A stretch of DNA of 30,340 nucleotides, taken from Gracilaria vermiculophylla. Lineage: Eukaryota > Rhodophyta > Florideophyceae > Gracilariales > Gracilariaceae. The stretch's first letter is position 1. Each line of letters opens with the position of its first letter. A model generated the notes under the pieces. The model made no database searches. It worked only from the letters and a program-made list of their open reading frames with translations, and had not been told where the DNA came from. Below are positions 9,499 to 18,840 of the stretch, piece by piece. The position numbers and the translations under genes were made by a program. Location: contig JAHNZQ020000092.1 in NCBI GenBank assembly GCA_019155205.2, forward strand, positions 348,532 to 378,871, written 5' to 3'.

Positions 9499-10014
9499 GT
9501 TTGGGAATACATCTTAGAAAGAAGTCATCGAAACGAGACGACTATGCAATACAAGTGTTTTGTAGTTGAGTCGAGCTCTATCATAATGATTGAGCGGTAT
9601 AGACATGACCCTGGTTGTACAGACCTCGGACTTTGCGCCCGTCTCTGTATGAGAAGAAGAAGGATAGACCTCCATTTTCGGGCGGTATGAAGAGACAGGG
9701 CCTTTGTATTAGCTTGCAAAGTGGACTTGCGCGGCATTGCGCTGCTAGTAAGAGAAGGATAGAGGCGAAAGTGAAAGTACGGATTCTGAAGTAATACGTC
9801 CTTTGGTAGAATTACAAATGTGCGTAATTGTAACGTATTAGTCATATGAACAAAGCTGGTAGGAGTGCAGAATCTTCTGTAATGAAGTTATTTGGCACAC
9901 AGGCTTTGTAGCAGTATCCATTGCGTAGTATCTGTAATAAAATAAGAGCCCTCCTTAGGAGTACTTTGCCGTAAAGCCACAACACCATTTTTCCTTAGGA
10001 GCCACTGTACCACA

Positions 10015-10532
10015 TACACGCTTTCCTAAATTGCACCACGTCCTCAAGGTGCATCTTCCATTTTTTCGATCCCTGGGGTGGCTCTTATCGGTGTTAATGC
10101 AAGCGCGGCCTCCGGAAATGTGACTAGTTCTCTTCTTGGGGCGTCCCTTCATACTTCCATACTCCTGCGCGGTGTACCACCGCGGCTCGTGGTTTATCCC
10201 TTGCGGTGTTTGTGGGCCCAGGCCCTCCTTGACCCGGCTGTGTCTCATCCTTTTCGGCATAGCCCGTCGGTGCTGCCGCGCCAGTCGGCGGCGTGAGCTC
10301 CCGCGCACTCAACCGTCTCGTGCGCGGCTCAGGCGTGCGATCTTCGTGGCCGGCGCGTGGGTCAGTCCGGATTGGATACCGACTCCCTCACAGTGCTTGA
10401 TGCTACGATTGCTTCACGGGTTCTCCTTTGGGGAACACCCGATTCATCGTGTCCGTTCGTTTCGTCCCCGTGAAGGTATGTCGTCTCATAATCTTCTCGT
10501 CTGCGCCCCCTCCGGCCTCCACTGGATATGAA
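10015..10532 (-). other. 3' end of old gypsy-type internal region
   Basis: Remnant between the old LTR and the LTR at 10534. The first bases on the complement, AGGAAAG..., are a weak purine tract beside the old LTR. The last 174 bp (10359-10532) are a diverged copy of 11089-11261. On the minus strand that repeat reads 'FISSGGRRGRRREDYET', with a matching version in the other copy, so it was probably coding in the ancestor. No known domain is recognised. Short open frames on both strands here are not supported as genes. Confidence 0.6.
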
Positions 10533-10533
10533 T

Positions 10534-11088
10534 TGTGGTACTGTCAGCCCTCCTCTCGAGGTAGTAAACCACAACGTCCGTGAGGAGTTTTTGTTGACTC
10601 CAAAGGTGCGTGTTCCTAAAGGTGGTCTCCGGTATCCGCTGTCGCGAGCCGGGGGAATTCTTGAAGGGGATCCGCAAACACCAAGCGGAGGGAGAGATTC
10701 ACTGGGCGAACAATGCTCCTACAGGCGCTACTATGAGGCGACCTGGGGATCGGCGGCTTTGAAACCTGAGGACGATCGACGAGAGTCTCCAACCGGAAAA
10801 GTAGATGAAGACTCAAGGATGCTTGTCTTTACTTCCCCAGAGGTTAGGCTCGACCGGCAGATTAAGTATCAAGCCGGGAACCCGCCTCGGCAGGTCTCAG
10901 TACTGTAGCAGTTACCCGCACAAATAAACTAAATAAATATAAATTCTACCGTCCCTTAAAGATACTGTAGCGGATGCGGGCGGAATTATGCACCACGTGT
11001 CCCAGCTAATATAATACGAGGCCTCCTTAGGATATTATACCATAAGGCAACACCACCGTTTTTCCCATAGGAGCAGCCACTGTACTAC
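10534..11088 (-). repeat. gypsy-type LTR (3', left)
   Basis: 555-bp LTR starting TGTGGTACTGTCAG and ending CTGTACTAC. The expected last A is lost at the junction with the following repeat. It is clearly closer to the LTR at 16155 than to the old LTR at 6862. Confidence 0.9.
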
Positions 11089-11261
11089 GGGTCAGGCCAG
11101 AGTGGATACCGACCCCCTCAAGGCAATTGCCACTCCGATTCCTTCGAGGGTTCTTCTTCTGGAAGCACCCGCTTCAGCGCGTCCGTTCATTCAATGTCCG
11201 TGAAGGTGCAAGTCTCATAACCTTCTCGTATGCACCCCCGTCGGCCTCCACCAGATATGAA
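11089..11261. repeat. 173-bp repeat flanking the 3' LTR
   Basis: Homologous in the same orientation to 10359-10532. Both start GGGTCAG and end GATATGAA. The two copies flank the LTR 10534-11088 but differ at many positions, so they are not a recent duplication. In the old element this sequence sits 344 bp inside the LTR, and here it abuts the LTR, which points to a deletion of the terminal internal region including the purine tract. Confidence 0.85.
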
Positions 11262-11464
11262 CGTACGCTCCGCCATGGTGCTCCATACCTCGCCTGATTC
11301 CGGTAGCCCGGCTTCTCCTCGAATTCCATGATGGCGGCTTGACGCGCCCCCCCCCCCCCGTGGTGCATATAGCCACGGGTCGTTCCCCACGTTTTGTCAT
11401 ATCTCTCTCCTCAGGTGCCACCACGCATTCGGTCGCCATCTGTCCGGCTCCCTACACCTTCGGA

Positions 11465-12328
11465 ATGTCTTCTCCGACTCCGGCGCCCAGGTCTCCTTCG
11501 AATCCTGAGTTGTACCACACCTCAACCGGTGCAGCGTTCCGTCCAGGAGAGCATTTCGATCATCGCGCCACGTGGGTCTTCGTTCCGTCCCACGACAGGC
11601 GCGTAAGCCTCCCGTGCCCCGTGGGAGATTACATTCACTATTTCGGCCCATACCTTCAGGCGATGCAAATCCGCGCCGTACCGGAGGTTGCGTGGAAGGA
11701 CCAAAAGCGGAACCGGGTGGATGCCTATCGCGCTCACTGTCTCCACACTCAGGTGCACGGTGATAGCGCTACAACCACGGTAGGACACTGTTATACTCCA
11801 TACTTGAGGTGCGCCGAGGAACGCGAGATTCAGGCGCGACTCCAGGTACTGCTCCACAAGGAGAGCTCACACCAAAGAGAGGGGCGAACCGGAAGCATTT
11901 ACGATAGACGCTCTGCCCTCGCGGTGTTGCCCTTCGATCCCCCATACGATCGCCTGCACTGGCGCAGCAAAAATAGATGGGGAACGCACCTTGCAGACGA
12001 GACTAGAGTACGCACCGCCTTTAGGTACTTCTATGGTGGGCATAACCCGGAATTTTATGACGTGCCTTCCGGGCAGCGTCCGAGGTACTACCTCAAGGTG
12101 ATTGACTACTGGAGGGACCACTGGGTATCCCCGCACCTCTGGGTGGCGATGCCCATGACCTTCGTGCACCAGACCTCCGAGGTTCTTGATCCCCATGACT
12201 CCCTCGTGCGGTTTGTCATGTTGGTCGCCTCGACGGAGTTCGCGGTCGGCACCCTGATGGCGAATCTCCAAGCAGCGGACGAAAGCGTATCCTCCTATAC
12301 TCCATGTCGCGATGGCCACCTCTACTGA
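11465..12328 (+). CDS. hypothetical protein antisense within gypsy element
   Basis: Intact frame of 287 codons from ATG 11465. The frame is open upstream to about 11339, across a run of C at 11347-11356, but without ATG. I do not recognise the family. The predicted protein has a proline-rich start and then a globular-looking body rich in Trp, Tyr, His and Arg, for example 'YLQAMQIRAVPEVAWKDQK', 'FRYFYGGHNPEFYD' and 'DYWRDHWVSPHLW'. It has no clear membrane segment or signal peptide. It runs opposite to gag and pol and occupies the place of the missing RT/RNase H/integrase. Antisense extra ORFs between pol and the 3' LTR are known in some plant gypsy elements (for example Grande). Whether this is related or captured from the host is unknown. 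The minus strand is open only in pieces. Confidence 0.55.
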   Translation: MSSPTPAPRSPSNPELYHTSTGAAFRPGEHFDHRATWVFVPSHDRRVSLPCPVGDYIHYFGPYLQAMQIRAVPEVAWKDQKRNRVDAYRAHCLHTQVHGDSATTTVGHCYTPYLRCAEEREIQARLQVLLHKESSHQREGRTGSIYDRRSALAVLPFDPPYDRLHWRSKNRWGTHLADETRVRTAFRYFYGGHNPEFYDVPSGQRPRYYLKVIDYWRDHWVSPHLWVAMPMTFVHQTSEVLDPHDSLVRFVMLVASTEFAVGTLMANLQAADESVSSYTPCRDGHLY

Positions 12329-12443
12329 AACTCGTCGTATCAGCCGACCGCCGAACTTTTGTTCCACTTGTCGGCGTGGAAGTGGTCCCGTTCCGTAGGT
12401 GTGACGCTGCGAATCTCATATCCGATGGGTTGAAGGCCACCTT

Positions 12444-12884
12444 ACAGAACCTCAACGAGCAATCTTTCTTTCTCAAAAACACCACCAGAGAGGCCCATTC
12501 GGAATTGAAAGGCTCCATAATGCCCTTCTTCAGCATCCGGGTGACCTTATCGCGTTCGAAATCGCGCGCATGGGGTCCAGCCCTCCTCGGCAGTTGATGT
12601 ACCTGTTTCGCATTGGGTGTGAGCTGGATCCTATGCTTGGCCAGGCTCACCTAACCCAGAGGACCTGACCACATGTCCTCAACGGCGGATAGCATCTTTA
12701 CTACCCTATGGCGATACCCTTCGAAATCCTCGCCAATTTGGAGCTTCTCGTGCCAGGTTGCAGGAATCTCTTCCTTTGGAGCCGTTAAAGTCGCTTCTGC
12801 TTCCATGGTGGCGATTGAATCGCGTTTCACAAGGTCTTCCACACGAGGAAGATGAGCCAGTCCTGCAGGGTCGGGTAGTGCCAA
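12444..12884 (-). pseudogene. gypsy-type reverse transcriptase, N-terminal fragment
   Basis: Ty3/gypsy RT start: 'KHRIQLTPNAK', 'PRRAGPHARDFERD', 'KKGIMEPFNSEWAS' and 'LRKKDCSLRFC', the opening blocks of the domain. The frame is broken by TAG at 12651-12653, and the linker upstream of it (to 12884) is in the same frame. Homology stops at 'SLRFC' (12444), just where the conserved 'VDYR-LN' block should follow, so the palm domain with its catalytic Asp residues is absent. Confidence 0.88.
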
Positions 12885-13001
12885 TCCTACGACAGTTCCT
12901 TTCTAGAGCCTCAACGGCGACTCTTTCAGGTTTGCGAGCACAACCCTAAAGGGAATGTTCGATAATATTTCCATAACAACGTTTGCCATCATGAAGTGCT
13001 G

Positions 13002-13529
13002 CTATGTCGTCAGGTGTGGACTCCCCTTTCGGAATGAAAGGCCAGATGCAGAGGTTTGCACCAAAACTTCGCCCTGACTCCTAGCGCGTATTTCGATGCT
13101 CTTTACCATCCGGAGCTTATTCGACTGCGTCTCCTTTGGAAGATTATCCACGTGACGCGCATTGGCGTCCGGTCCTGGAGATACGGAGAAGATACCTACA
13201 GGGGCGGAGTCGTGAAACGTCCCCTTCCGCCGGCGTGGGTAGATTGCACGTAAATACCGATCCACAGAGGGAGCGCCCAATATGAATTTTGCGGCCAAGT
13301 TGGTTGCCACGAGGAACCACACCTTCATTTGTAAGGAGCCCAGCCGGAGATACAGGGGTATGGCTCCGAGGCTGTTCAATGCTTGACGCGATCCATCGCG
13401 CACCGTAGAGAGCTTGCCTGTCCTCAAGGAGCCGAGAGCAGACCGCGGGGGCACGTCGGCATGCACCAGATTGGAGCAGCTCTGGTATCGAGGAGAGCGC
13501 GCACCGTGGTGGAGGCAAGCAGGGAACAT
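13002..13529 (-). pseudogene. gypsy-type protease C-terminal part, frameshifted
   Basis: Minus-strand frame overlapping the end of the gag-protease frame. It includes 'FILGAPSVDRYLRAI', which corresponds to the end of a retropepsin ('LG-x-x-F-x-x-Y'). It is in a different frame from the block with the protease Asp (D392 of the upstream frame), so a frameshift near 13430-13530 separates them. 12885-13001 shows nothing clear. Confidence 0.65.
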
Positions 13530-14671
13530 CCGATAGAGGCGAATACCTTGTAATTCTCACGACGGAGCGTGAAAACAGAATCCCCAAAGGTGTCGAATGG
13601 GTCCAACGGGATTGCAGGGCCCACCGATTCGGCGTTGACGGAGCAGACGGCTTCTCCCCCTTTCCTAAAGGCGCCCTCCGTGGAGCTGAGGCTCGATGGT
13701 AAGGAGCCACGCGAGGCCTCTACGCGTGAACCTGAGGGTTTTCCTATTTTGAGGGGGGGCTGAGCTCCACTCGGGGACGGCTGCTGCGCATGCGCATCGA
13801 GATGCGACGTGTCCTTCTCAGGTGCAAACCGTTTGGATACTGGCCCTTGCGTTGCTGGTGCAAGTGACTGTGGAACAGGCTGCACTCCCAGTGTGGCGCA
13901 ATAACCGTAGTTTCCTTGAGGGGAGCGGATGTCAGGATATGCGGTTCGGTAACTCCCACTCTCTGTTGGTGTGTCCTTCAGGTCCTGGAAGTTCTTTTCC
14001 CGTTCCTGCAGGATGGCGGCCCTCATCGCCGGCGTGAGAGTCGTACAGTGTACTGACTTTTGAGACAAGCAAATCCTGCAAGGTGGTGAGTAGCCTCGAG
14101 GGTTCGCAAATCGGACACTCCTGTAAGATCCTGCCGAGGCGTACGAAGTGGAGGACGAGAATGTTCTCGTCCTAGACGGTGCTCTCTGAGATGAGGCGTA
14201 TGTGAGGGCAAGGGTCTCTTGCTCTTCCACGAGTGTGAGCTCGTGGACCTCCTCTGAAGTGCTGGAGTCCAACATCAGGGTGGACGCCCGACGGTTCCTT
14301 GAGGCCGTCGGTTTGTCCGAAAGGGGAGCATGGCTACGACGAGCGACACGGTGGATATCCCCATAGGATTCTGCAAAACGCGATAGCTCCGTATAGGTAG
14401 TCTTTAGGTGCGTTTTCAGGTGATTACGCACCCTCGCGCGTATCGAGGGAAGTAGTCCCTCGACAAACAACGACTTCAACCGCCGTTCGGAGTACACGTT
14501 CGTACACCAAAGGGCCTTCGTCCACAACCTCTGTGAGAACTCCGTCTCGGTAATTCCCGTGTTCTGTCTGTAGGAGGTGACTTCAGCGTCAGCCTCGGCT
14601 ATCATCTCGTCCGTGGCCCACCTTTTCAGGAGGAAATTCACCACCTCCGGGTACGTCAGCAAGATCTCCGT
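13424..14671 (-). pseudogene. gag: gypsy-type Gag C-terminal part and protease start
   Basis: Frame of 412 codons after an in-frame TAA (14672-14674). The first 110 residues are a retrotransposon Gag domain ('LLKRWATDEM', 'TEFSQRLWTKALWC', 'RRLKSLFVEGLLPSIR'). Residues 195-206 contain C-x2-C and a following H-C, a possible broken zinc knuckle. The tail is Ser/Pro-rich. Near the end D392-T-R-A ('VRALLDTRAAP') is the retropepsin active-site block with Gly replaced by Arg, which should abolish activity. Confidence 0.82.
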
Positions 14672-15999
14672 TTAAGGGTCATCCACAATGGTGCTCTCCT
14701 CCGTGAGGCGCGGCTGCACCAGCAAGTGGGCTTGGTCTGTGAGGTAGAACTGAAAAGAACAGACGGCGGCATCTTCATGGAAACCATTGGTATTACACGC
14801 TGAGCGGAAGCGTGTAAGAAAATTCAACACCGAGATGCGGTCTTCGCCTGAGAAAGAGTGCTTCTTCATTTGAATATCCATGCGGCGCTGGATCTTCGTG
14901 AGTGGTTTTGTGACCGACGCGTCGTAGAGTGTGGAGCGATCATTCAACCTATAGGAGTCATAATCCACCACTTTGGCAAAGAGGTCGTTAAGCGGGACGA
15001 CCTTCCTGACCCTTCTGCTTTTCTCCTTGGGAGGTATACTGTCCTCCGAGCTGGAGCTGTTCACGGATTCGGAGTCTGAGCTTCTCTCCGAATCGGTGCC
15101 TCGCTTTCTTCTTTTCTCCCTCCGTTTCTTTCGGCGTCTTTCCTTGAGGTGGTCTGGGTTACTGACGATGCCTCCGGTACGGCGGTCCACCCGAAAAGTA
15201 TCCTGTTCTTCTCTCCTTAGGTATATTCCTTCGCGATCGGTATCCTGTCTTTTTCCGCGGAGCGTCAGGTCCAGACCGTGTATGGCAAGATTCCTGAGGT
15301 GGTCCCGTTTCCCTACGGCAGTATCCTTTCCTCCTCTGGCGTAGGGGTTGGCAGTATTTTGTCCTTTTCTACCCGGGGTCACCTTAGGTGTTGATAGAGG
15401 GAACCTCTCTTCTACGGAAGAATAACTTTGAAACGCCGTTACGGGGAGCAGCTGCGTGGGTTGGGAACGAACCTTCGCACTGATAACATCTGAGATCCCC
15501 TCGAGGAAAGGATCGGAATCCAGCAAAGCATCCACAGCACGCACGGCGAGTGCTCTTCGTTGCCATTTCCTCTACAAGGGCGTGGCGGCGCGCTCCGAAG
15601 TGGGCTTCATCACCTGCAGGTATTCTTTCAACCAGATCTTGTGAGAGCCAATCCGTAAGGCGCAACGCCAGCGAGTCCAAGAGGGAGTCAGCCTGCGGGT
15701 GTTCCCATCCCTGTAGCTCTTGGAATGGCGGCTGTGGATGCCGTGTGCGGTTCCTCAACATCCACATCGGCGTTCTCGAGAGGAGTCGCGGGGGATTCCG
15801 CTTGTCTCCGATCATGCATGCTCCTAAGGCGATTCCTGAAACGCTCCATAGAAGAGCCAGGATTCCGAAAGAGACTTTCAGGGTCCTCCAGTGTGGCGGC
15901 CATCTCCTGGGGAGCGTTGCGCGTGCTGCGCCCACCGACGGAGTCGGTTGCTTGAGGATCCTGTAGGGGGGTTTCTATTGGATGTTCTGAGGAATCCAT
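14672..15999 (-). pseudogene. gag: gypsy-type Gag N-terminal part, frameshifted
   Basis: Three minus-strand pieces in different frames seem to make the N-terminal half of Gag: 15688-15999 (start 'MDSSEHPIETPLQD'), then part of 15384-15935, then 14672-15544. The last piece has a strongly basic then serine-rich stretch ('KERRRKKRREKRRKRG' followed by a Ser/Glu run), which looks like a nuclear localisation or RNA-binding region. It ends 'FLTRFRSACNTNGF' before TAA at 14672. At least two frameshifts (near 15750 and 15550) and one stop make it non-functional. The leader 16000-16136 has no ORF. Confidence 0.75.
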
Positions 16000-16136
16000 A
16001 GAGGAGAAGGTCGAAGGTGATTTTCTTCCACTTCAGGATCACCTTAAGGAAGAATTTCACTGTTGGGGTTCGGTCGTTGCAAACTATAGACACTGTTCTG
16101 CTGCGACCCTTGAAAATCTTTCAGGAAACTGACCTT

Positions 16137-16152
16137 CTAAGTCTGGAGACCA
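16137..16152 (-). promoter_or_regulatory. gypsy-type primer-binding site
   Basis: On the minus strand, two bases after the LTR end (ACCACA-AC), the sequence reads TGGTCTCCAGACTTAG. This is the usual form of a site that pairs with a tRNA 3' end (…CCA). I cannot assign the tRNA with certainty. Confidence 0.7.
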
Positions 16153-16154
16153 GT

Positions 16155-16707
16155 TGTGGTATTTTCAGTCCTCCTCTTGAGGTAGTAAAGCACAACGTCT
16201 GTTAGGAGTTTTTGTCGACTCTAAAGGTACGTGTTCATATAGGTGGTCTCCGGTATTCGCTGTCGAGAGCCGGGCGAAGTCTCAAAGAAGATCCGCAAAC
16301 ACCAAGCGGAGGAGGAGGTTCACTGGGCGCACAATGCTCCTGCAGGCGCTGCTATGAGGCGACCTGGGGATCGGCGGCTTAGAAAGCTGAGGACGATCGA
16401 CGAGAGTCTCCAACCGGAAAAGTAGATGAAGACTCAAGGATGCTCGTCTTTACTTCCGCAGAGGTTAGGCCCGACCGGCAGATTAAGTATCAAGCCGGGA
16501 GCCCGCCTTGGCAGGTCTCAGTACTGTAGCAGTTACCCGCACAAATAAACTAAATAAATATAAATTCTACCGTCCCTTAAAGATACTGTAGCGCACGCGG
16601 GCCGGATTATGCACCACGTGGCTCAGTCAATAAAATACGAGCCCTCCTTAGGAATCTCACGCCATAAAGCCACCCTACCATATTTCCTTAGGAGCCACTG
16701 TACTACA
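16155..16707 (-). repeat. gypsy-type LTR (5', right)
   Basis: 553-bp LTR starting TGTGGTATTTTCAG and ending CTGTACTACA on the plus strand. Gag lies to its left on the minus strand, so it is the 5' LTR. Confidence 0.92.
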
Positions 16708-16772
16708 GAGACCATCTTTAGGAACTCGCGCCATTGGGGTTAACAAGAACTCCTAATAGACGTTGTACTCTG
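16708..16772. repeat. decayed copy of LTR tail
   Basis: TTTAGGAACTCGCGCCATT here resembles CTTAGGAATCTCACGCCATA in the tail of the adjoining LTR, and AACTCCTAATAGACGTTGTACT resembles its last bases. It may be a tail duplication or the end of another, older LTR. Confidence 0.45.
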
Positions 16773-16829
16773 CCATCTCGAATCAAAAACTGAAGGGACC
16801 ATAGATAATGTGTACAAGGAGAAAGTTTT

Positions 16830-17141
16830 GTTTTTCAACAAGATAATGCACCGGTACAAAAATCTAAACTGGTGTCACATTGTCTACAAGAAGCAAAAAT
16901 GAAGGTAATGGATTGCCCAGCAGGCTCAGTAGAATTAAAGCACATTGAAAATGAATAATGTTTTTTATCAAGAATGGCTTATGGCTATGGAAGGCAGTTA
17001 AGCACATGTGTGGAATTAAAAAACTGTACTAAAAATTGTTCGGACATAATCATTATTTCGACAATTAATAAATACATCAATTTGAATCTTTATCGCTCTT
17101 TTTGCGTCATTCAGCAAAAAGGTGGGACAATGTGGTATTGA
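16830..17141 (+). pseudogene. Tc1/mariner transposase C-terminal fragment, copy 2
   Basis: The plus strand shows the second half of a Tc1/mariner DDE domain: 'FQQDNAPVQKSK' with the second catalytic Asp at 16842, a decayed 'HIENE' block in place of 'PIENVW', then 'RMAYGYGRQLSTCVELKNC' and the end 'CVIQQKGGTMWY' before TGA at 17141. It is closely related to the C-terminus of copy 3 but is not the same insertion. CTTTTGAAACAG near 17180 resembles the right end of copy 3. Confidence 0.8.
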
Positions 17142-17313
17142 GTCGCCAAAAGAGGCTTAAAGTTGATAAAGCTGTTATGCTTTTGAAACAGGTTTTGGAC
17201 TTAAATTTATTCTAATTGATTTAGTAGTCGTACCGTACCAAAATCACAGTTCTTTTACTTTCATACCGACTTCATATGATGTTGAAACAGGCTGTACTTG
17301 AAAGAAACACGTA

Positions 17314-18601
17314 CAGTGCGTTTGAAAAGTAGACGACACTGCAAAAGCGCGCCAAAATATGGATTTTTGCCTACTGTAGCCACCCCCCCTTCGTTAATAC
17401 CATCAAAAACGCGTTTCAAAAGTAAAGGACATTCCGTAGTATCCCTCAGTTATGGCGAGAGGAAGTCCTCTTTCGCTTTCAGAACAGCACTGAATCCTTA
17501 AATATAAAGAAGAAGGACACAACGTGTTCAATATTGCTAGAAAACTCGGCCGTTCGCGTCATGTTGTAGCATCATTTCTATCAAATCCGACAAAATATGG
17601 ATTTAAACGTTCCACTGGACGCCCCAAACTTCTGAAACCAGCTGGTGAGAGGCGTACAAAGCGCGGACTATCGCGGGGAAGTGCGTCGTGCATGAAAATT
17701 GCAAAAGCATGGCGTAAACAAGTCTTAAAAGCAACAGTATAGCGAGCAATCAAGCAAACAAATATATATCGATTCGTAAAGATGAAGAAAACATTTGTTT
17801 TGCAGGACCACCATAAAACAAATCGCGTTGCATGGTGTGCTCAGATGGCTTGCTGGAGAAATGAAGGGAAAGATGAGATATTCTCAGTTGAGAACAAGGG
17901 CAATTTAGACGGACCAGATTGCTTTAAATATTATTGGCATGATTTGAGAAAAGAAAAGAAAACTCTCACATCTACGCATTCTGGTGATGCTTCTGTTATG
18001 ATGGGGGCTCAAATCTCTAAGAAAGCTACCATTCATTTGCTTTTATTGAGGGTAATATAAATTTGGGAAGTTATCAGAATGTATTATACACCTATTTGTT
18101 ACCATTTGCATACTCCTTGCATGGAAATGATTTTGTTTCTCAGCAAGATAACGCTGCGGTACAAACTTCTACCTATATGAAAGAGTAGTTCTCAGAGCTT
18201 GGCATAAATGTCTTTCAGTGGCCAGCGTGATCGCCGGATTTAAACCCTATTGAGAACGTCTGGGGTTTATTGGCTAGGATGGTTTATGGCCATGGCAGGC
18301 AGTTTAATACAGTTTTTGATTTAAAAACTTGTATTGAAAATAGCTGGAAAACTATCAATAGTTCAACTTTGGATTCTTACATAGATTCAATGCCAAAGCG
18401 TTGCATTAGTGTAATCCTGCAAAAAGGTGCAAAAATCAATTATTGAACAAGAGATAATGACCGTTTGAAGTACAGTGTCCCGTCATTTTGAAACGATTTT
18501 TTAACTTAACATTTTTCAAAAACTGGTTAACATAGGCCTACAGTACTAAAATCGATGATTTGCATCAAAATGCCAGGTGTCCTATACTTTTGAAACAGAC
18601 T
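17314..18601 (+). mobile_element. Tc1/mariner element, copy 3, with both ends
   Basis: About 1.29 kb. Left end CAGTGCGTTTGAAAAGTAG after TA (17312-17313). The right end, on the complement, is AGTCTGTTTCAAAAGTATAG, followed outside by TA (18602-18603). Inner parts of the repeats also match (GGATTTTTGCCTACTGTAGCC against CGATTTTAGTACTGTAGGCC). Size and TA target fit Tc1/mariner. The transposase inside is broken. Confidence 0.8.
17450..18446 (+). pseudogene. Tc1/mariner transposase, broken, copy 3
   Basis: Nearly full length but interrupted. The N-terminal helix-turn-helix is 'NIARKLGRSRHVVASFL' with 'GRPKLL' (about 17530-17640). Then comes 'MKKTFVLQDHH' (17782), 'NLDGPDCFKYYWHDL', and, after the stop near 18060, 'SQQDNAAVQT', 'SPDLNPIENVWG' and the end 'LQKGAKINY' at 18446. 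The first catalytic Asp of the family block 'F-S-D-E-K' reads Val (FSVENK). The second Asp (DNAA) and Glu (IENVW) remain. A TGA lies between 'FQWPA' and 'SPDLN'. Confidence 0.85.
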
Positions 18602-18840
18602 TAAATTATTATTACTTTGCAGAACAGGGGTACGACATAAATAAACTACTTTATGACAGACAGAAATTGGCCAACCTTCCTTTCCACGGTTACAGCAGTG
18701 CATTGAGTACTGCGGCATGCGCCGACGACGACAGTGAATCTACGACTTGATCGCATGCACGCTCAAGCCACAGTGCCTCTCTGGAAGGTCTTCCGTTAGC
18801 GTTTCCAGGCTCAAGGAACGAGTTTAGCAGCGCACTCAAT

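Larger units (their letters stand above)
7339..9934. mobile_element. PIF/Harbinger DNA transposon
   Basis: A 2.6-kb element inserted in an LTR and flanked by the 3-bp duplication TAA (7336-7338 and 9935-9937), the PIF/Harbinger target type. The ends are imperfect inverted repeats: left GGATATTACGC near 7342 and right, on the complement, AGATACTACGC. It carries the two genes expected of the superfamily, a Myb/SANT-like protein on plus and a DDE transposase on minus, in convergent order. Both contain in-frame stops, so this copy is dead. 9499-9934, beyond the transposase start, shows no further gene. Confidence 0.88.
6862..10014 (-). repeat. old Ty3/gypsy-type LTR split by a transposon
   Basis: 6862-7338 and 9938-10014 are the two parts of one LTR of about 554 bp, homologous over its length to the LTRs at 10534-11088 (555 bp) and 16155-16707 (553 bp). 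It begins TGTTGTACTGTCAG and ends GTACCACA. The break falls in ...CTCCATTAA / TAAAATAAGAG..., where the LTR at 16155 reads CTCAGTCAATAAAATACGAG. Removing the intervening 7339-9934 and one copy of the TAA duplication restores the LTR. It is more diverged from the other two LTRs than they are from each other, so it is older or from another subfamily. Confidence 0.88.
10534..16707 (-). mobile_element. Ty3/gypsy-type LTR element, pol-truncated, with antisense ORF
   Basis: 6.2-kb element between two similar LTRs (10534-11088 and 16155-16707), read on the minus strand. It has a tRNA 3'-end type primer site at 16137-16152, gag remnants, an aspartic protease remnant and the N-terminal part of a gypsy-type reverse transcriptase. 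Everything after the first RT block is missing: RT core, RNase H and integrase. The space instead holds an open frame on the opposite strand. No target duplication is seen (left TGAAT, right GAGAC), so at least one end is rearranged. It can only be a non-autonomous or dead copy. Confidence 0.85.

Noticed and set aside
9955..10308. 117-codon minus-strand frame right after the old LTR
   Set aside because: It starts in the gypsy internal remnant and runs into LTR sequence. No domain is seen.
11867..12367. 166-codon minus-strand frame as continuation of gypsy pol
   Set aside because: It shows no RT, RNase H or integrase wording and is antisense to the longer, more protein-like plus-strand ORF.
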